From NCBI GenBank assembly GCA_000830255.1, contig JQIT01000011.1:1-33547 (forward strand): a stretch of DNA of 33,547 bases, written 5' to 3'. The notes under the pieces were generated by a model. That model was not told where the DNA came from. It was given only the letters and a program-made list of their open reading frames with translations, and ran no database searches. Source of the stretch: Sulfuricurvum sp. PC08-66. Its GTDB lineage: Bacteria; Campylobacterota; Campylobacteria; Campylobacterales; Sulfurimonadaceae. Below, piece by piece: positions 7,371 to 14,033 of the stretch (positions are counted from its first letter, which is position 1; each line of letters starts with the position of its first letter). Position numbers and translations under genes: made by a program.

Positions 7371-7897
7371 ATTTTCGACAAATCAGGTGGATTAAACCGT
7401 TTGGCTTTGTACTCTTCGAGTTTGCCTTTGGCGTCCATGTCGTACGCCCAGTCTCGAAGTTCATCTCGTTCGCCTTGGAACTGCATGTACGGCACGCTCA
7501 TCCCGCAACTTGACTCGACGGCGTAGATGCGAAACTCAAACAAGTCGCGAACCACTTCAGCTTTTGCGCCAAAAAGTGCCACATTTTCATGAAAACGCTC
7601 ACTCTCTCGCTCGATAATACTCGACTTGCAAAAGAGGCGCAAAATTTTGGGCGCTCCCTCAAAAGCGTTGAAGACGAGGGTAAATTCGCCGTTTTGTACC
7701 GTGTCACGATGGGTACGATTGCCACTGCCGGGGTAATTGAGAAAGACCAATGTCTGCGCATCTAGCACCCTAATCGAGTCGTACCCTTTGGGTGAGAGAT
7801 TGACCTCACCACCTGAACTGCTCGCAAGATAAAAAAGCTTTTGCGCTTGGATAAACGCAATGTCTTGCGGTGTGAGTTGTTTGTATTGTTTGCCCAT
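7367..7897 (-). CDS. Pyridoxamine 5'-phosphate oxidase-family (FMN-binding split-barrel) protein
   Basis: 176 residues from ATG 7897. This start is chosen over an upstream one because AAAGGAGC lies 6 bases before it, and the upstream residues (FYRFKKFNF) look non-coding. The N-terminal part has the split-barrel pattern of the family: DIAFIQAQKLFYLASSS, GEVNLSPKGYDSIRVLD, LVFLNYPGSGNRTHRDTVQN. The last matches the flavin-phosphate binding region. The C-terminal part ends in AKRFNPPDLSKI. Family members bind FMN or F420 and reduce varied substrates; the substrate here is unknown. It follows the DUF3995 gene by 25 bases and overlaps the Imm5-like gene by 4. Confidence 0.85.
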   Translation of the reverse strand: MGKQYKQLTPQDIAFIQAQKLFYLASSSGGEVNLSPKGYDSIRVLDAQTLVFLNYPGSGNRTHRDTVQNGEFTLVFNAFEGAPKILRLFCKSSIIERESERFHENVALFGAKAEVVRDLFEFRIYAVESSCGMSVPYMQFQGERDELRDWAYDMDAKGKLEEYKAKRFNPPDLSKI

Positions 7898-7922
7898 TAT
7901 TGCTCCTTTGAGGTAGGTGAAA

Positions 7923-8336
7923 TTAAATTTTTTGAATCGATAAAAGCGCAAAAATGATACTCCAAAAAAGTGTCAAGGGTGAAAAATATTTGGTGTCATA
8001 CACTGCAAAAGGGGTGTTTTTTATCTTTTTGAAAAAGCCAACTGCATTGAACTCTCCAATAGCTCGAAGAAAAAATATAGCCGAAATCATCCATCCCATG
8101 TAGACCATACTCTTTGTATGCGCTGTATCAAAATAGAGCGAAAAAGCTACATACGAGAAGCCCCACAACACTATGGCGACCAAAAAGGTCAAAGCCTTAG
8201 GAGGATTGAGCAATCGCACTCCGTCTTTCGTAGGTAGAGCTTTATCTAGCCCTTTTGTGCCACCCAAAACCCAATAAAGATGCATCAAACCTATGATAAT
8301 GAGAAGTGTGATGGTGATGATTGTGAGGAAAAACAT
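7923..8336 (-). CDS. DUF3995-family membrane protein
   Basis: A 137-residue integral membrane protein with four hydrophobic segments, at about residues 1-20, 48-70, 78-95 and 115-135. The N-terminal LMHLYWVLGGTKGLDKALP followed by a PP-containing loop is the hallmark I associate with DUF3995 (PF13160). The function is unknown. The start has AAAGGAGC 4 bases before the ATG. It appears to be the first gene of the DUF3995-PPOX-Imm5-cupin operon, 40 bases downstream of the YoeB stop. No strong promoter is visible in that gap, so read-through from the toxin-antitoxin promoter is possible. Confidence 0.75.
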   Translation of the reverse strand: MFFLTIITITLLIIIGLMHLYWVLGGTKGLDKALPTKDGVRLLNPPKALTFLVAIVLWGFSYVAFSLYFDTAHTKSMVYMGWMISAIFFLRAIGEFNAVGFFKKIKNTPFAVYDTKYFSPLTLFWSIIFALLSIQKI

Positions 8337-8376
8337 TTTGCTCCTTTAAAAGCTGATGGAAAGAGTCCGCGCCAGC

Positions 8377-8643
8377 TCATTCATAATGCGTCCACATTCG
8401 GATAATTTTGACGGTGTGAATGTCGTCAAAAATTTCATACACCAAGCGATGCTGAATGTTGATGCGACGTGAATAGGCACGGCTCAAATCGCCTACCAGT
8501 TTTTCAAAATGCGGAGGCGTTTGATAGGGGTCGATGCGCAAAACATCGAGCAATTGTTGCGTCTTGGGTTTGAGTCCACCTCTGGCAATTTTGAGCGCAT
8601 CTTTTTGGGCTTGCTTGGTGTAGACGAGCTTCCACTCTACCAT
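8377..8643 (-). CDS. yoeB: Txe/YoeB-family mRNA-cleaving toxin
   Basis: 88 residues with a RelE-type fold. The sequence KLVYTKQAQKDALKI, HFEKLVGDLSRAYSRRIN and QHRLVYEI closely follows YoeB. The catalytic residues expected from E. coli YoeB (E46, R65, H83, Y84) correspond to E47, R66, H86 and Y87, all present. The C-terminus carries one extra Glu after the Tyr, where E. coli YoeB ends at the Tyr itself. YoeB cleaves mRNA in the ribosomal A site and is held inactive by YefM. The gene overlaps the antitoxin gene by 7 bases, the usual order for this pair. All expected catalytic positions are intact, so the toxin is probably active. Confidence 0.93.
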   Translation of the reverse strand: MVEWKLVYTKQAQKDALKIARGGLKPKTQQLLDVLRIDPYQTPPHFEKLVGDLSRAYSRRINIQHRLVYEIFDDIHTVKIIRMWTHYE

Positions 8644-8885
8644 GCAAGCTCTGTATCACACGCTTCGATGGGCGTATCGAGTCCTTCGATAATCGACTCA
8701 CGCATGGTGGGAATCGAGAGCAAAAAGAGCGTCTCTTGAATGGCGTTGTAATCTTCGAGGGAGAGCAAAACAGCGTCGTGATTTTTGCCCGTAATAATGA
8801 TGGGGGTGTGGTTTTGGGCGGTCTCATCGATGAGCTTGAAGATATTGGCTCGCGCTTGCGAAACCGATACGGCATGGTGTGGCAT
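8637..8885 (-). CDS. yefM: YefM/Phd-family antitoxin
   Basis: 82 residues from ATG 8885. This start has AAGGAG 5 bases upstream; an alternative GTG two codons earlier would overlap the ribosome binding site. The N-terminal half (VSVSQARANIFKLIDE, PIIITGKNHDAVLLSLEDYNAIQETL) is the Phd/YefM DNA-binding fold. The C-terminal half (RESIIEGLDTPIEA) is the toxin-wrapping tail. With YoeB it should repress its own promoter, which is visible directly upstream with two TGTACGC boxes. Confidence 0.93.
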   Translation of the reverse strand: MPHHAVSVSQARANIFKLIDETAQNHTPIIITGKNHDAVLLSLEDYNAIQETLFLLSIPTMRESIIEGLDTPIEACDTELAW

Positions 8886-8907
8886 CGTCACTCCTTGTTT
8901 TTGGGAG

Positions 8908-8936
8908 ATTGTACGCTTTTATGTACGCGATGTCAA
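8908..8936 (-). promoter_or_regulatory. Consensus promoter of yefM-yoeB with repeated TGTACGC operator boxes
   Basis: On the minus strand TTGACA (plus 8931-8936), a 17-base spacer and TACAAT (plus 8908-8913) form a strong sigma-70 promoter, giving a leader of about 16 bases. On the plus strand TGTACGC occurs at 8910-8916 and 8922-8928, spaced 12 bases, one copy in the -10 and one in the spacer. E. coli YefM recognises TGTACA-core sites at the same position, so these are candidate autoregulatory operators. The similarity is to the core only. Confidence 0.72.
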
Positions 8937-8945
8937 ATAATATCC

Positions 8946-9758
8946 TCAATTCCCACCATCGATGAGCGTTTGCGCCTCTGCTTCGTTGGCGACCTCTTTG
9001 ATGCGTAGGTCGTCATTGTAGATGGTTCCGTTAGAGAGCGCCGCAGAAGCATAGAGTCCGAAATGCGCCTGCGCCAAGCCTCCCTTGCCACCCTCTACAC
9101 GTGCATGAGAGATGAGCGTGCCGTCTTGCCATACTTTGGCATAGCCATTGGTCGCATCGAAATCGATGTAGACATTGAGTCGCACCCATTGTCGATAGGG
9201 GAATTTCTCCCCTGCCGTCGAGGTTTGGTAGATGTAGTTTTGCTCCCCTTGTTTGGGGACATGCACGAGTCGTGCGAATCCATCAGGGGCGATATTGACC
9301 AGAACTGTACGCGACCAGCTGTCACACGCATCGGGCGAAAGTGTAATGAAACTGAACCAATCATCAATCTGTCCAGATGCTCTATCGGTCAACGTCATAT
9401 CGAGATAGACCCAAAGCGTGACAAGCGCGGGGGTGCGATAGATGCCATGTGTGGTTTTTTGGAACTGCACCGTAGGATAGGCTCGGTGCGGTAGGTAGGT
9501 CGGGGTGCTCTCATTATCGGTGTCGCGTGCTTGCGTAATCCACGCTTTGTGGGCGTAGGTGCCGCTTTTGACCTGCTCGGGAGAAAGCTCTTGGGCGCTA
9601 GCATATTCGCTTCGGTTTTCGACATAAAATCCATCGAAATCACTCTGGCTCTCAAACGAACTCTCAAAGGTGCGGTTGGGACACGTGTAGGTTGGCGGTA
9701 CGATACAGTCACATCCCCAAAAGAGAAAAAGAACCAACACCATCAAAATATTTTTCAT
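8946..9758 (-). CDS. Lipoprotein with a concanavalin/polysaccharide-lyase-like jelly-roll domain
   Basis: 270 residues. The signal peptide ends in a lipobox with Cys16 (FWGC), so the protein is probably lipid-anchored. The rest is beta-rich: a LamG/lyase-like jelly roll with TLWVYLDMTL, RQWVRLNVYIDFDATNGY, KVWQDGTLISHARVEG, and a terminal strand YNDDLRIKEV. This style is seen in glycan-binding or polysaccharide-lyase-like proteins; no catalytic residues can be assigned with confidence. Its start overlaps the class D beta-lactamase stop by ATGA, so it is the last gene of that operon. Its N-terminus resembles the GH5 lipoprotein at 19840 in layout (MKN.. signal, Cys16, proline-containing linker, then an FES-type strand). 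Confidence 0.7.
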   Translation of the reverse strand: MKNILMVLVLFLFWGCDCIVPPTYTCPNRTFESSFESQSDFDGFYVENRSEYASAQELSPEQVKSGTYAHKAWITQARDTDNESTPTYLPHRAYPTVQFQKTTHGIYRTPALVTLWVYLDMTLTDRASGQIDDWFSFITLSPDACDSWSRTVLVNIAPDGFARLVHVPKQGEQNYIYQTSTAGEKFPYRQWVRLNVYIDFDATNGYAKVWQDGTLISHARVEGGKGGLAQAHFGLYASAALSNGTIYNDDLRIKEVANEAEAQTLIDGGN

Positions 9759-10441
9759 AAAAACTCCTTCGCCACTCTCTTGGCTTCTACGCCGCTAGCA
9801 CCCTCGCCGAGGAGATTAAAAGCGAAAATTTTTGTCACATTGCCCTCGATGACAAACCCCACGAACCACCCTGTATCAGCGCACGTGCCTGTTTTGCCAT
9901 AGAGATTGTCGCCCAAAGAGAGGATATTTTTGACCGTATCGATGTGTGCACGTGAAAAGGGCAACTCGTAGCGTACCAGACGTCGCAAAAACGCCACCTG
10001 TTCCTGAACCGAAATTTTGAGACTTCCATTGCCAAGCCAAAAATGGGTCAGCTCGCTGGAGGTGTCGCCATTGCCATAGCCTATTTGGGCAACCATCTCC
10101 TGCATACGAACCGCGCCGATACGACGCGCCAATGCCTGATAAAACCACACCGTCGATACCGCAATAGCACTTCGCATCGAGTGGGTGCGATTCCACACCT
10201 CGTACTCGCGCACGATGCCGTCCCATGCGATGGTTTGGTTTTCGTCATCGACGGCATGGGTGTGCAGTGCGATGAGCGAATGGGGGATTTTGAAGGTCGA
10301 ACAGGGCGAGAGCCTTTGCGCATGGCGCGTGCCGTAGGTGGTCGTAGCATGGGTGTCGATATCGACGATGAGACCCGTCATCTCGTAGGCGCTCAAGCGT
10401 ATAAAAGCCGTTGCCAAAAATATCCACAAAACTCTACTCAT
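9755..10441 (-). CDS. Class D (OXA-type) serine beta-lactamase
   Basis: 228 residues from ATG 10441, which overlaps the DUF1801 stop by ATGA. A signal peptide (residues 1-18) directs it to the periplasm. All class D motifs are present: S48-T-F-K51 in SPCSTFKIPHSLIAL, the S96-T-V98 motif within AVSTVWFYQ, Y122-G-N124, and K183-T-G185. The active-site Lys51 is the one carboxylated in this family. It should hydrolyse penicillins; the spectrum cannot be read from sequence. The protein is shorter than usual (OXA enzymes are about 260-280 residues), and the divergence suggests an intrinsic Campylobacterota enzyme like OXA-61 of Campylobacter rather than a recent clinical cassette. Base composition matches its neighbours. 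Confidence 0.92.
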   Translation of the reverse strand: MSRVLWIFLATAFIRLSAYEMTGLIVDIDTHATTTYGTRHAQRLSPCSTFKIPHSLIALHTHAVDDENQTIAWDGIVREYEVWNRTHSMRSAIAVSTVWFYQALARRIGAVRMQEMVAQIGYGNGDTSSELTHFWLGNGSLKISVQEQVAFLRRLVRYELPFSRAHIDTVKNILSLGDNLYGKTGTCADTGWFVGFVIEGNVTKIFAFNLLGEGASGVEAKRVAKEFL

Positions 10442-10824
10442 CGATGACCCTTTTTGTGTACGATTTTCAACATCTCTTTTTCGATGGCACGCTCTACGAG
10501 GGCTTGTGCCGTGGCATCGATGTAGTATGCCACAGCCTTTTGTGTTGGCGCGTCCCAGTGTGTGATGAGCTGTCCACGCAAAATTTTGCCCTTGCCATGC
10601 AGCAGACCGAATCTGTCCTCGATAGTTACCCCTCGGAACCAGCCGATACGCACGCCGCCCTCTTGGGTGCGTAGATAGCAATACCCCTCATTATCCAGAA
10701 AATAGGAGGTGATATTTTCGGAGAGTTTTTCGTGCACCTCTGCGCCCAACCGCTCCATGATGGCGGCTCTGACGCTCAAAAATAGCTCAGCGTGTGCGCC
10801 TGCGACATCACGGTCAAATTGCAT
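10438..10824 (-). CDS. DUF1801-family protein
   Basis: 128 residues with the alpha/beta pattern of small DUF1801/YdhG-like proteins: FLSVRAAIMERLGAEVHEKL at the start, a central YCYLRTQEGGVRIGWFRG, then KGKILRGQLITHW. A long helical C-terminus ends in basic residues (IVHKKGHR). The function of the family is unknown. It starts 23 bases after the arr stop and overlaps the beta-lactamase start by 4 bases (ATGA), so it is translated as part of the same operon. There is no strong ribosome binding site before the ATG. Confidence 0.62.
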   Translation of the reverse strand: MQFDRDVAGAHAELFLSVRAAIMERLGAEVHEKLSENITSYFLDNEGYCYLRTQEGGVRIGWFRGVTIEDRFGLLHGKGKILRGQLITHWDAPTQKAVAYYIDATAQALVERAIEKEMLKIVHKKGHR

Positions 10825-10847
10825 CGATGAGGCTCGTTTGGGAATTG

Positions 10848-11276
10848 TTACTCATTTAACGAAGTGATGCCTTGCGCTTTGAGTTTTTCGAGTCCCTCTT
10901 TCATCGCTTGCACTTGCTCCAAGGCGTGCCCTTGCCAATGTGCCACCTCACCCACCACGCGAAACGGATGTATGGAGCGATACGATTGGGTCGGATTTCC
11001 CGCGAATTTTTTGTCGGTCAAATCAGGGTCATCTTCGATAGGTCCTGTGGGTTCTACCAAATATATTCTTTGGCGCCCCTCTCCAAAAGCTAGCTCCGCA
11101 CCCCAAATAGCGGCATCCAACGTTGCCGTGAGAAAAATAAATTTCGCTTTTTTACCCTCTGCAAAATTGGAGCGAAAAGCGATGTCGATACTCTCTCCTA
11201 TTTTCAAATCAGCTTTGGTTCCATGAAAATAGGTCTGGGCAAACGGTGTCGCTTTTGCATTGGTGGATTCGTTCAT
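10848..11276 (-). CDS. arr: Rifampin ADP-ribosyltransferase (Arr family)
   Basis: 142 residues from ATG 11276, chosen because AGGAGC lies 6 bases upstream. The protein follows Arr closely: FHGTKADLKIGE (His18 corresponds to the NAD-binding His of Arr), FLTATLDAAIWGAELAFGEG, IYLVEPTGPIEDDPDLTDKK with the acidic residues of the active site, and NPTQSYRSIHPFRVVGEV. Arr transfers ADP-ribose from NAD+ to the 23-hydroxyl of rifamycins, inactivating them. The length matches Arr-2/Arr-ms (about 140). It is the first gene of an operon with a DUF1801 protein, a class D beta-lactamase and a lipoprotein. No attC-like cassette ends are visible and its composition matches its neighbours, so this looks like a resident environmental arr. 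Confidence 0.9.
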   Translation of the reverse strand: MNESTNAKATPFAQTYFHGTKADLKIGESIDIAFRSNFAEGKKAKFIFLTATLDAAIWGAELAFGEGRQRIYLVEPTGPIEDDPDLTDKKFAGNPTQSYRSIHPFRVVGEVAHWQGHALEQVQAMKEGLEKLKAQGITSLNE

Positions 11277-11318
11277 TTTTTGCTCCTGCATGTAGTTGGT
11301 ATGGGTAAATTTTCACAC

Positions 11319-11348
11319 ATTTTACGATGCTTTGCTTGATTACTCCAA
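11319..11348 (-). promoter_or_regulatory. Candidate promoter of the arr operon, partly inside the duplicated repeat
   Basis: On the minus strand TTGGAG (plus 11343-11348), 18 bases and TAAAAT (plus 11319-11324) lie about 40 bases upstream of the arr start. The -35 hexamer and spacer fall within the 56-bp repeat that copies the aldo/keto reductase 3' end, so the duplication may have supplied part of the promoter. Confidence 0.35.
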
Positions 11349-11377
11349 CAGCATCGAGAGTTTCGCCATTTCAGCTT
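11322..11377. repeat. Left copy of a 56-bp imperfect direct repeat (aldo/keto reductase 3' end)
   Basis: Matches 13125-13180 at 54 of 56 bases at a constant offset of 1803. On the minus strand it encodes the last residues of an aldo/keto reductase (AEMAKLSMLLE, stop) and about 20 bases beyond, with no gene body attached. It is therefore a gene-end remnant or a duplicated target. Confidence 0.9.
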
Positions 11378-11382
11378 TACTT

Positions 11383-11406
11383 GTTCCCCATGCTCTGCGT
11401 GGGAAC
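11383..11406. repeat. REP-like palindrome next to the 550-residue gene
   Basis: GTTCCC and GGGAAC arms enclose ATGC-TCT-GCGT, giving a 10-bp stem with one bulged C and a 3-base loop. It lies 5 bases beyond the stop of the 11411-13063 gene and directly beside the left 56-bp repeat. No T-run follows on the minus strand, so a simple intrinsic terminator is unlikely. The sequence resembles dispersed palindromes I remember from many proteobacterial genomes (from memory, not checked). Confidence 0.6.
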
Positions 11407-11410
11407 GAGG

Positions 11411-13063
11411 TCAATAAACATATCCAATACCAATAGAACCTGCACCTGAACCTATGTCTAATGAGGAACTAATGCTGAGCTTTTGTATTAACACTTCAAA
11501 TCTAATAGGAATATAATTTCCATTTGTCGATGTAGACGTTTTAATTAAATCAAGTTCTGCTGTCTCACCCAAAATTGAGAAGAAGTTGTGCTCATCAAAA
11601 AAGCGTACTTCTGCAAAAGTAATTCCAAATGCGACGCTGATATCTTTATCTACATCGATATAAAACCCAATACCCCCACTCACTCCTTGCGTTGCAGTAG
11701 TAATATAATTGAAATTGTTGCCATTATTTACCACGGCATAACTCACTTGCGCACTTGAACTTTGATTGAAATAGTCTACCCAAAAGACAATATTGTCTTT
11801 ATAGGCACCACTCGTGATTGCAAAACCACTAAAACTTCCAGAGGATGAAGACAAAGCAAAGCGTTGCGAATTTTCTATATTGTAATTACTTGATGCAATA
11901 CTTATCGTATGTTTTGCTTGCTTGTCCAACTGTAAATAGGCTGCAAATCCAATAGTTGCTCCGATAAGAATGTCATATACAGTATTATTTTCATACTTTT
12001 TTTCTTCGACGGTTGTTGAGGTAGAGGAAGTCGAGCTACTAGAACTGTTATCATCATATGTAGATATATAATATCCCCCAATCAAAAGACCAATAAGCGC
12101 AACCATTGGATCTCCGCCATTTGCGACATAATCACCTGCGATATCGCCTAATTTATCCATCGTGTCAAGTTTCATCTGCATTCTATTTTCATTATATTCA
12201 ACTTGATCTTTTGCACTTTGTATACGCGCTTGCTCTGCCCTTTGTTGGGCTTGAGCTTGTTCTTCTCTTCTACGCTCTTCTTCCTCATATCTTCGTCTTT
12301 TTTCTACCTCATCACGATTATAAGACTGTGTATATTGCCCTCTACTATCAGATGTTCTCCCTGAAGCAGTACTATTAGTCGTATTTTGTGCACTATTTTG
12401 CCTCTTTTTCTCTTCTTGTGCTTTTTTAGCCTCTAGAGCTTTTTTAGCGTCCTGTGCATCTTTAACTTTTTTAGCTCTTCTTTCTTCATCAACTTTCTTT
12501 TGTTCTTGAGCTTTTAACGCCCATTTAAGATCAGAAAAATCCAATCCACCACCATCGATGATCTCTAGGCTTCCAATAGACAACTGATCTAATTTCTCAG
12601 CCATCTGTTTAGCGTCTTTTCCGAAACGCGAGCGGAGTAACGAACTTGCTTCTACTACGTCAGACCCCCCATAACAGCCAGTACCTGAATAAAGCCCGTT
12701 TAGTTGAAAGCTACCCAGTCTCGATGATCCCTCAAATACACTTGCCTTTATGATGCCTGTTGGTTCACTGCGTAGTTTAATACCTGCAAAGATAGGATCA
12801 CTCGCTGGATAAAACTTTGAGTTCACCTTCGCACCTAACAGTACAGAACTGCCTTTTACTTCACCAATATTGACTTGAGGTGCACCAAAGCATTGATAGA
12901 TGTGCCAGCGAAATTGACTTGTATAGACCATTCCGTCACTACTTGGATTGCTTTTAGCTGTTATTGTGCCAGAAGAGGAAGAAGTACCAGCATTTGCGAA
13001 AGGTGTCAATACTAATAAATATAATACAAGAAAAACAAGCCAAGAAATGTGCTTTGAGACCAT
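11411..13063 (-). CDS. Exported coiled-coil protein with a beta-rich C-terminus, unknown family
   Basis: 550 residues. A signal peptide ends near residue 25 (TPFANA). Residues 26-175 are mixed, with a pair of Cys (YQCFGAP, GTGCYGG). Residues ~175-300 are a highly charged Lys/Glu/Arg/Gln coiled-coil region (KKVDEERRAKKVKDA, RRRYEEEERRREEQAQAQQ). Two hydrophobic stretches follow (VALIGLLIGGYYIST and ILIGATIGFAAYL) around a Ser/Thr-rich linker. The last ~155 residues alternate as short beta strands and end GIGYVY, as outer-membrane beta-barrel ends do. I do not recognise the family; a cell-surface or periplasm-spanning protein is the best guess. The gene is AT-richer than its neighbours and sits alone between two copies of a 56-bp repeat. 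Confidence 0.7.
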   Translation of the reverse strand: MVSKHISWLVFLVLYLLVLTPFANAGTSSSSGTITAKSNPSSDGMVYTSQFRWHIYQCFGAPQVNIGEVKGSSVLLGAKVNSKFYPASDPIFAGIKLRSEPTGIIKASVFEGSSRLGSFQLNGLYSGTGCYGGSDVVEASSLLRSRFGKDAKQMAEKLDQLSIGSLEIIDGGGLDFSDLKWALKAQEQKKVDEERRAKKVKDAQDAKKALEAKKAQEEKKRQNSAQNTTNSTASGRTSDSRGQYTQSYNRDEVEKRRRYEEEERRREEQAQAQQRAEQARIQSAKDQVEYNENRMQMKLDTMDKLGDIAGDYVANGGDPMVALIGLLIGGYYISTYDDNSSSSSTSSTSTTVEEKKYENNTVYDILIGATIGFAAYLQLDKQAKHTISIASSNYNIENSQRFALSSSSGSFSGFAITSGAYKDNIVFWVDYFNQSSSAQVSYAVVNNGNNFNYITTATQGVSGGIGFYIDVDKDISVAFGITFAEVRFFDEHNFFSILGETAELDLIKTSTSTNGNYIPIRFEVLIQKLSISSSLDIGSGAGSIGIGYVY

Positions 13064-13081
13064 GAGGAACCTACTTACGCA

Positions 13082-13113
13082 AGAGATAAAATATAAGAAT
13101 AAATTATATCTCT
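13082..13113 (-). promoter_or_regulatory. Candidate promoter and inverted repeat before the 550-residue gene
   Basis: TATAAT (plus 13103-13108) lies 40 bases before the ATG at 13063, with no clear -35 box, which is common in this phylum. AGAGATA (13082-13088) and TATCTCT (13107-13113) form 7-base inverted arms overlapping it, a possible operator or leader hairpin. Confidence 0.42.
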
Positions 13114-13124
13114 ATTTTACCAAC

Positions 13125-13180
13125 TTACGATGCTTTGCTTGATTACTCCAACAGCATCGTGAGTTTTGCCATTTCAGCTT
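13125..13180. repeat. Right copy of the 56-bp direct repeat, within the aldo/keto reductase 3' end
   Basis: This copy forms the real end of the aldo/keto reductase gene (stop at 13143-13145) plus 18 bases downstream. It differs from 11322-11377 at two positions, so one copy has drifted since duplication. Confidence 0.9.
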
Positions 13181-13949
13181 CATCGAGCTGTATGGCTACG
13201 AAGTCCAAATCTTCGAGCATATGTTCTCTCGAGGTGGTGCCATTGAGAGGGACTATTTTCAATGCACGCAAAAAGGCGTACCACACCAACACAGGGGTAG
13301 TCACGTGCACAATAGCAATAGAGCGCACGGTATCGCTAGCGACCAAAAAGGGATTGGCAGTCAAGCTCCAAAAGCTCTCATAGATGATGCCGTGCTCATT
13401 GCACCATGCGCGAATCTCTCTATCGTAGTGCGTATCGGCGTAAAAGCGGTTTTGCAGGATCGTGGGTTTGACCGTAGCGGCATCATAGAGACGGCGCAAA
13501 ATTCCCAAATCGTAGCAGTTACTTATCCCTAGAGACATCACTTTGCGCTCCTCTACGCCCTTTTGCATCGCATTCCAGACGGTGAGCGTATCGGCAAAGG
13601 TCGAGAGCGGTGAGTGCAAAATCCACGCATCGATGTAGATTGTACGCAAATTGCGTAGCGATACCTCTAATGATTGTGCCACTTGAAGTGCCAAGGGTGC
13701 GTGGGGGTCGTAGGGAATGGCATGAGGATCTTGACCTGAAAGTGGCGTGAATTTGGTCTGTAGGTAGAGCGTCTCACGTGCGATGCCACAAGCCGCGATA
13801 CCCTCTCCTACACCTGCCTCATCGTAGTGTTTGGGCTGGCACGCCGTATCGATACCTCGATACCCCGCAAAGATAGCCTCCTTTACGAGTGTGGCGGTGC
13901 GCTCCTTTTTCCATGCGGTACCATAAATCATTGGGGGAACACCTCTCAT
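13143..13949 (-). CDS. Aldo/keto reductase
   Basis: 268 residues, the usual size for a slightly short member of the family. The catalytic tetrad is complete: D34 (RGIDTAC), Y42 (HYDEAGVG), K66 (LQTKF) and H112 (WILHSPL). The (beta/alpha)8 barrel pattern continues with VMSLGISNCYDL and a C-terminal PLNGTTSREHMLEDL, the NADPH 2'-phosphate binding region. It reduces an aldehyde or ketone with NADPH; the substrate is unknown. The gene is divergent from the AEC transporter with 84 bases between starts. Its last ~12 codons are duplicated at 11322-11377, on the far side of the 550-residue gene. Confidence 0.9.
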   Translation of the reverse strand: MRGVPPMIYGTAWKKERTATLVKEAIFAGYRGIDTACQPKHYDEAGVGEGIAACGIARETLYLQTKFTPLSGQDPHAIPYDPHAPLALQVAQSLEVSLRNLRTIYIDAWILHSPLSTFADTLTVWNAMQKGVEERKVMSLGISNCYDLGILRRLYDAATVKPTILQNRFYADTHYDREIRAWCNEHGIIYESFWSLTANPFLVASDTVRSIAIVHVTTPVLVWYAFLRALKIVPLNGTTSREHMLEDLDFVAIQLDEAEMAKLTMLLE

Positions 13950-14033
13950 CGAAGCCTCACTTTTTTTGCTTGTGAGTGTAGCGAAAATTCTAAGAGTGCA
14001 TGCGCTATAGTGCCGCTTTTGGCAAGGATGCGC

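Noticed and set aside
8946-9758. Assignment of the jelly-roll lipoprotein as an active polysaccharide lyase
   Set aside because: No convincing catalytic residues could be assigned; only the fold style and lipobox are supported.
6894-11276. An integron with arr, OXA and toxin-antitoxin cassettes
   Set aside because: Genes are joined by ATGA overlaps rather than separated by recombination sites, no attC-like inverted repeats are visible between them and no integrase is present.
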